7,673 nucleotides of DNA from Planctomycetota bacterium (GTDB lineage: Bacteria > Planctomycetota > UBA1135), in assembly GCA_003501525.1 (NCBI GenBank), contig DNPI01000084.1, forward strand, positions 1 to 7,673. The letters run 5' to 3'. Position 1 is the first letter of the stretch. Every line of letters begins with the position of its first letter. The notes beneath the pieces were generated by a model. It did no database searches and was not told the origin of the DNA. It saw nothing but the letters and a program-made list of their open reading frames with translations. This document shows, piece by piece, positions 7,078 through 7,673 of the stretch. The translations under genes were made by a program, and so were the position numbers.

Positions 7078-7673
7078 ATGGGCCTTTCACAAGCTTCCAT
7101 GGACTCCGTTGTTTCTCTTTGCAAGCGGCGGGGCTTCGTTTTCCCAGCATCTGAAATTTATGGTGGGCAGGGATCAACTTATGATTGGGGACCTCTTGGA
7201 GTCGAACTGAAACGAGCCGTCAAAGAGGCCTGGTGGGAAGCGATGGTTCTTGCACGGCAGGATGTTGTCGGTTTGGATTCGGCCATTATTCAATCACCGA
7301 AAGTTTGGGAAGCCAGCGGGCATATAGGTGGATTTTCGGACCCGCTTATTGACAACAAAACTAGTAAGCAACGCTACCGAGCGGATCATCTCGTTGAGGG
7401 GAAGATTGAAAAATACCGTAAGAAGGGCCGCGATGCTGATGCGGAAAATCTCAGGAAGAAACTCGATGCCGCTATGGGTGATAATGAAGCGCTACGGACT
7501 CTGATTTTGGAGAAAGGCATTAAATGTCCGGTTTCCGGTACGGATGATTGGACAGAAGTGCGGCAATTTAACTTGATGTTCAAAACTCATGTGGGTCCTG
7601 TTGAAGATTCTGGCAATGTCGCATTTCTCCGCCCTGAGACGGCGCAAGGCATATTTATCAACTTTAATAATGT
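7078..7673 (+). CDS. glyQS: Glycyl-tRNA synthetase, dimeric (alpha2) type, 3'-truncated by the window
   Basis: This class II aminoacyl-tRNA synthetase charges tRNA-Gly with glycine for translation. It is the single-chain type shared by many bacteria, archaea and eukaryotes, not the GlyQ/GlyS tetramer, and is often labelled glyS. The 198 complete codons show the N-terminal signature LCKRRGF-x-FPASEIYGG (14-30), YDWGPLGVELK (35-45), WEASGH (77-82, 7306-7323), RYRADHL (99-105), FNLMFKT (164-170) and the motif 2 core RPETAQGIF (185-193, from 7630). A Lys/Glu/Asp-rich helical insertion at about 106-148 lies between them. Cys residues often present in the DCK-x-CK and CP-x-C segments are missing here (DNKTSK at 92-97; CPVS at 150-153), so a zinc site at this place is unlikely. 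The ATG at 7078 is chosen; an in-frame ATG at 7099 is possible. No well-spaced ribosome binding site is visible, the nearest AAGG (7060-7063) being 14 bases away. Confidence 0.96.
   Translation, partial: MGLSQASMDSVVSLCKRRGFVFPASEIYGGQGSTYDWGPLGVELKRAVKEAWWEAMVLARQDVVGLDSAIIQSPKVWEASGHIGGFSDPLIDNKTSKQRYRADHLVEGKIEKYRKKGRDADAENLRKKLDAAMGDNEALRTLILEKGIKCPVSGTDDWTEVRQFNLMFKTHVGPVEDSGNVAFLRPETAQGIFINFNN

Overview
The window holds six genes, all on the + strand and tightly packed, with no gene-free stretch longer than 27 bases. In order they are: the 3' part of gpsA (glycerol-3-phosphate dehydrogenase), an exported M16 zinc peptidase, an M16-like lipoprotein lacking the zinc site, an M3 oligoendopeptidase, a PPP-type metallophosphatase, and the 5' part of a dimeric-type glycyl-tRNA synthetase. 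I see no mobile element, CRISPR array, tRNA, rRNA or long repeat.

The organism is a bacterium with an outer membrane, judging from the lipobox lipoprotein of the M16 pair. Base composition looks balanced and two genes use TTG starts. The single-chain glycyl-tRNA synthetase and the M16/M3 subtypes fit environmental lineages such as Planctomycetota or Myxococcota-like groups. That placement comes from family resemblance only and is weak.

Layout: gpsA ends at 1006, and 15 bases later the catalytic M16 gene starts at a TTG. Its stop overlaps the TTG start of the lipoprotein gene (TTGA, 2521-2524). The lipoprotein gene ends inside the start region of the M3 gene (up to 23 bases of overlap), and the M3 stop overlaps the phosphatase start (ATGA, 6328-6331). 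The four middle genes therefore look like one translationally coupled unit. The glycyl-tRNA synthetase follows after 27 bases and may or may not share the transcript.

The central point of biological interest is the M16 pair. The first protein keeps the zinc site (HFAEH plus a distal Glu) but lacks the C-terminal Arg/Tyr pair. The second has lost every zinc ligand but keeps the Arg/Tyr pair and carries a lipoprotein signal. This complementary loss predicts an envelope-anchored heterodimeric protease built like mitochondrial processing peptidase. The lipoprotein also has an extra C-terminal domain of about 200 residues that is not part of the M16 fold. A cytoplasmic M3 peptidase in the same unit suggests, as inference only, two-stage peptide breakdown: envelope first, cytoplasm second. 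The phosphatase has an unusual His in the second metal motif. Most of this is recognisable family biology; I do not see convincing evidence of a wholly new system.
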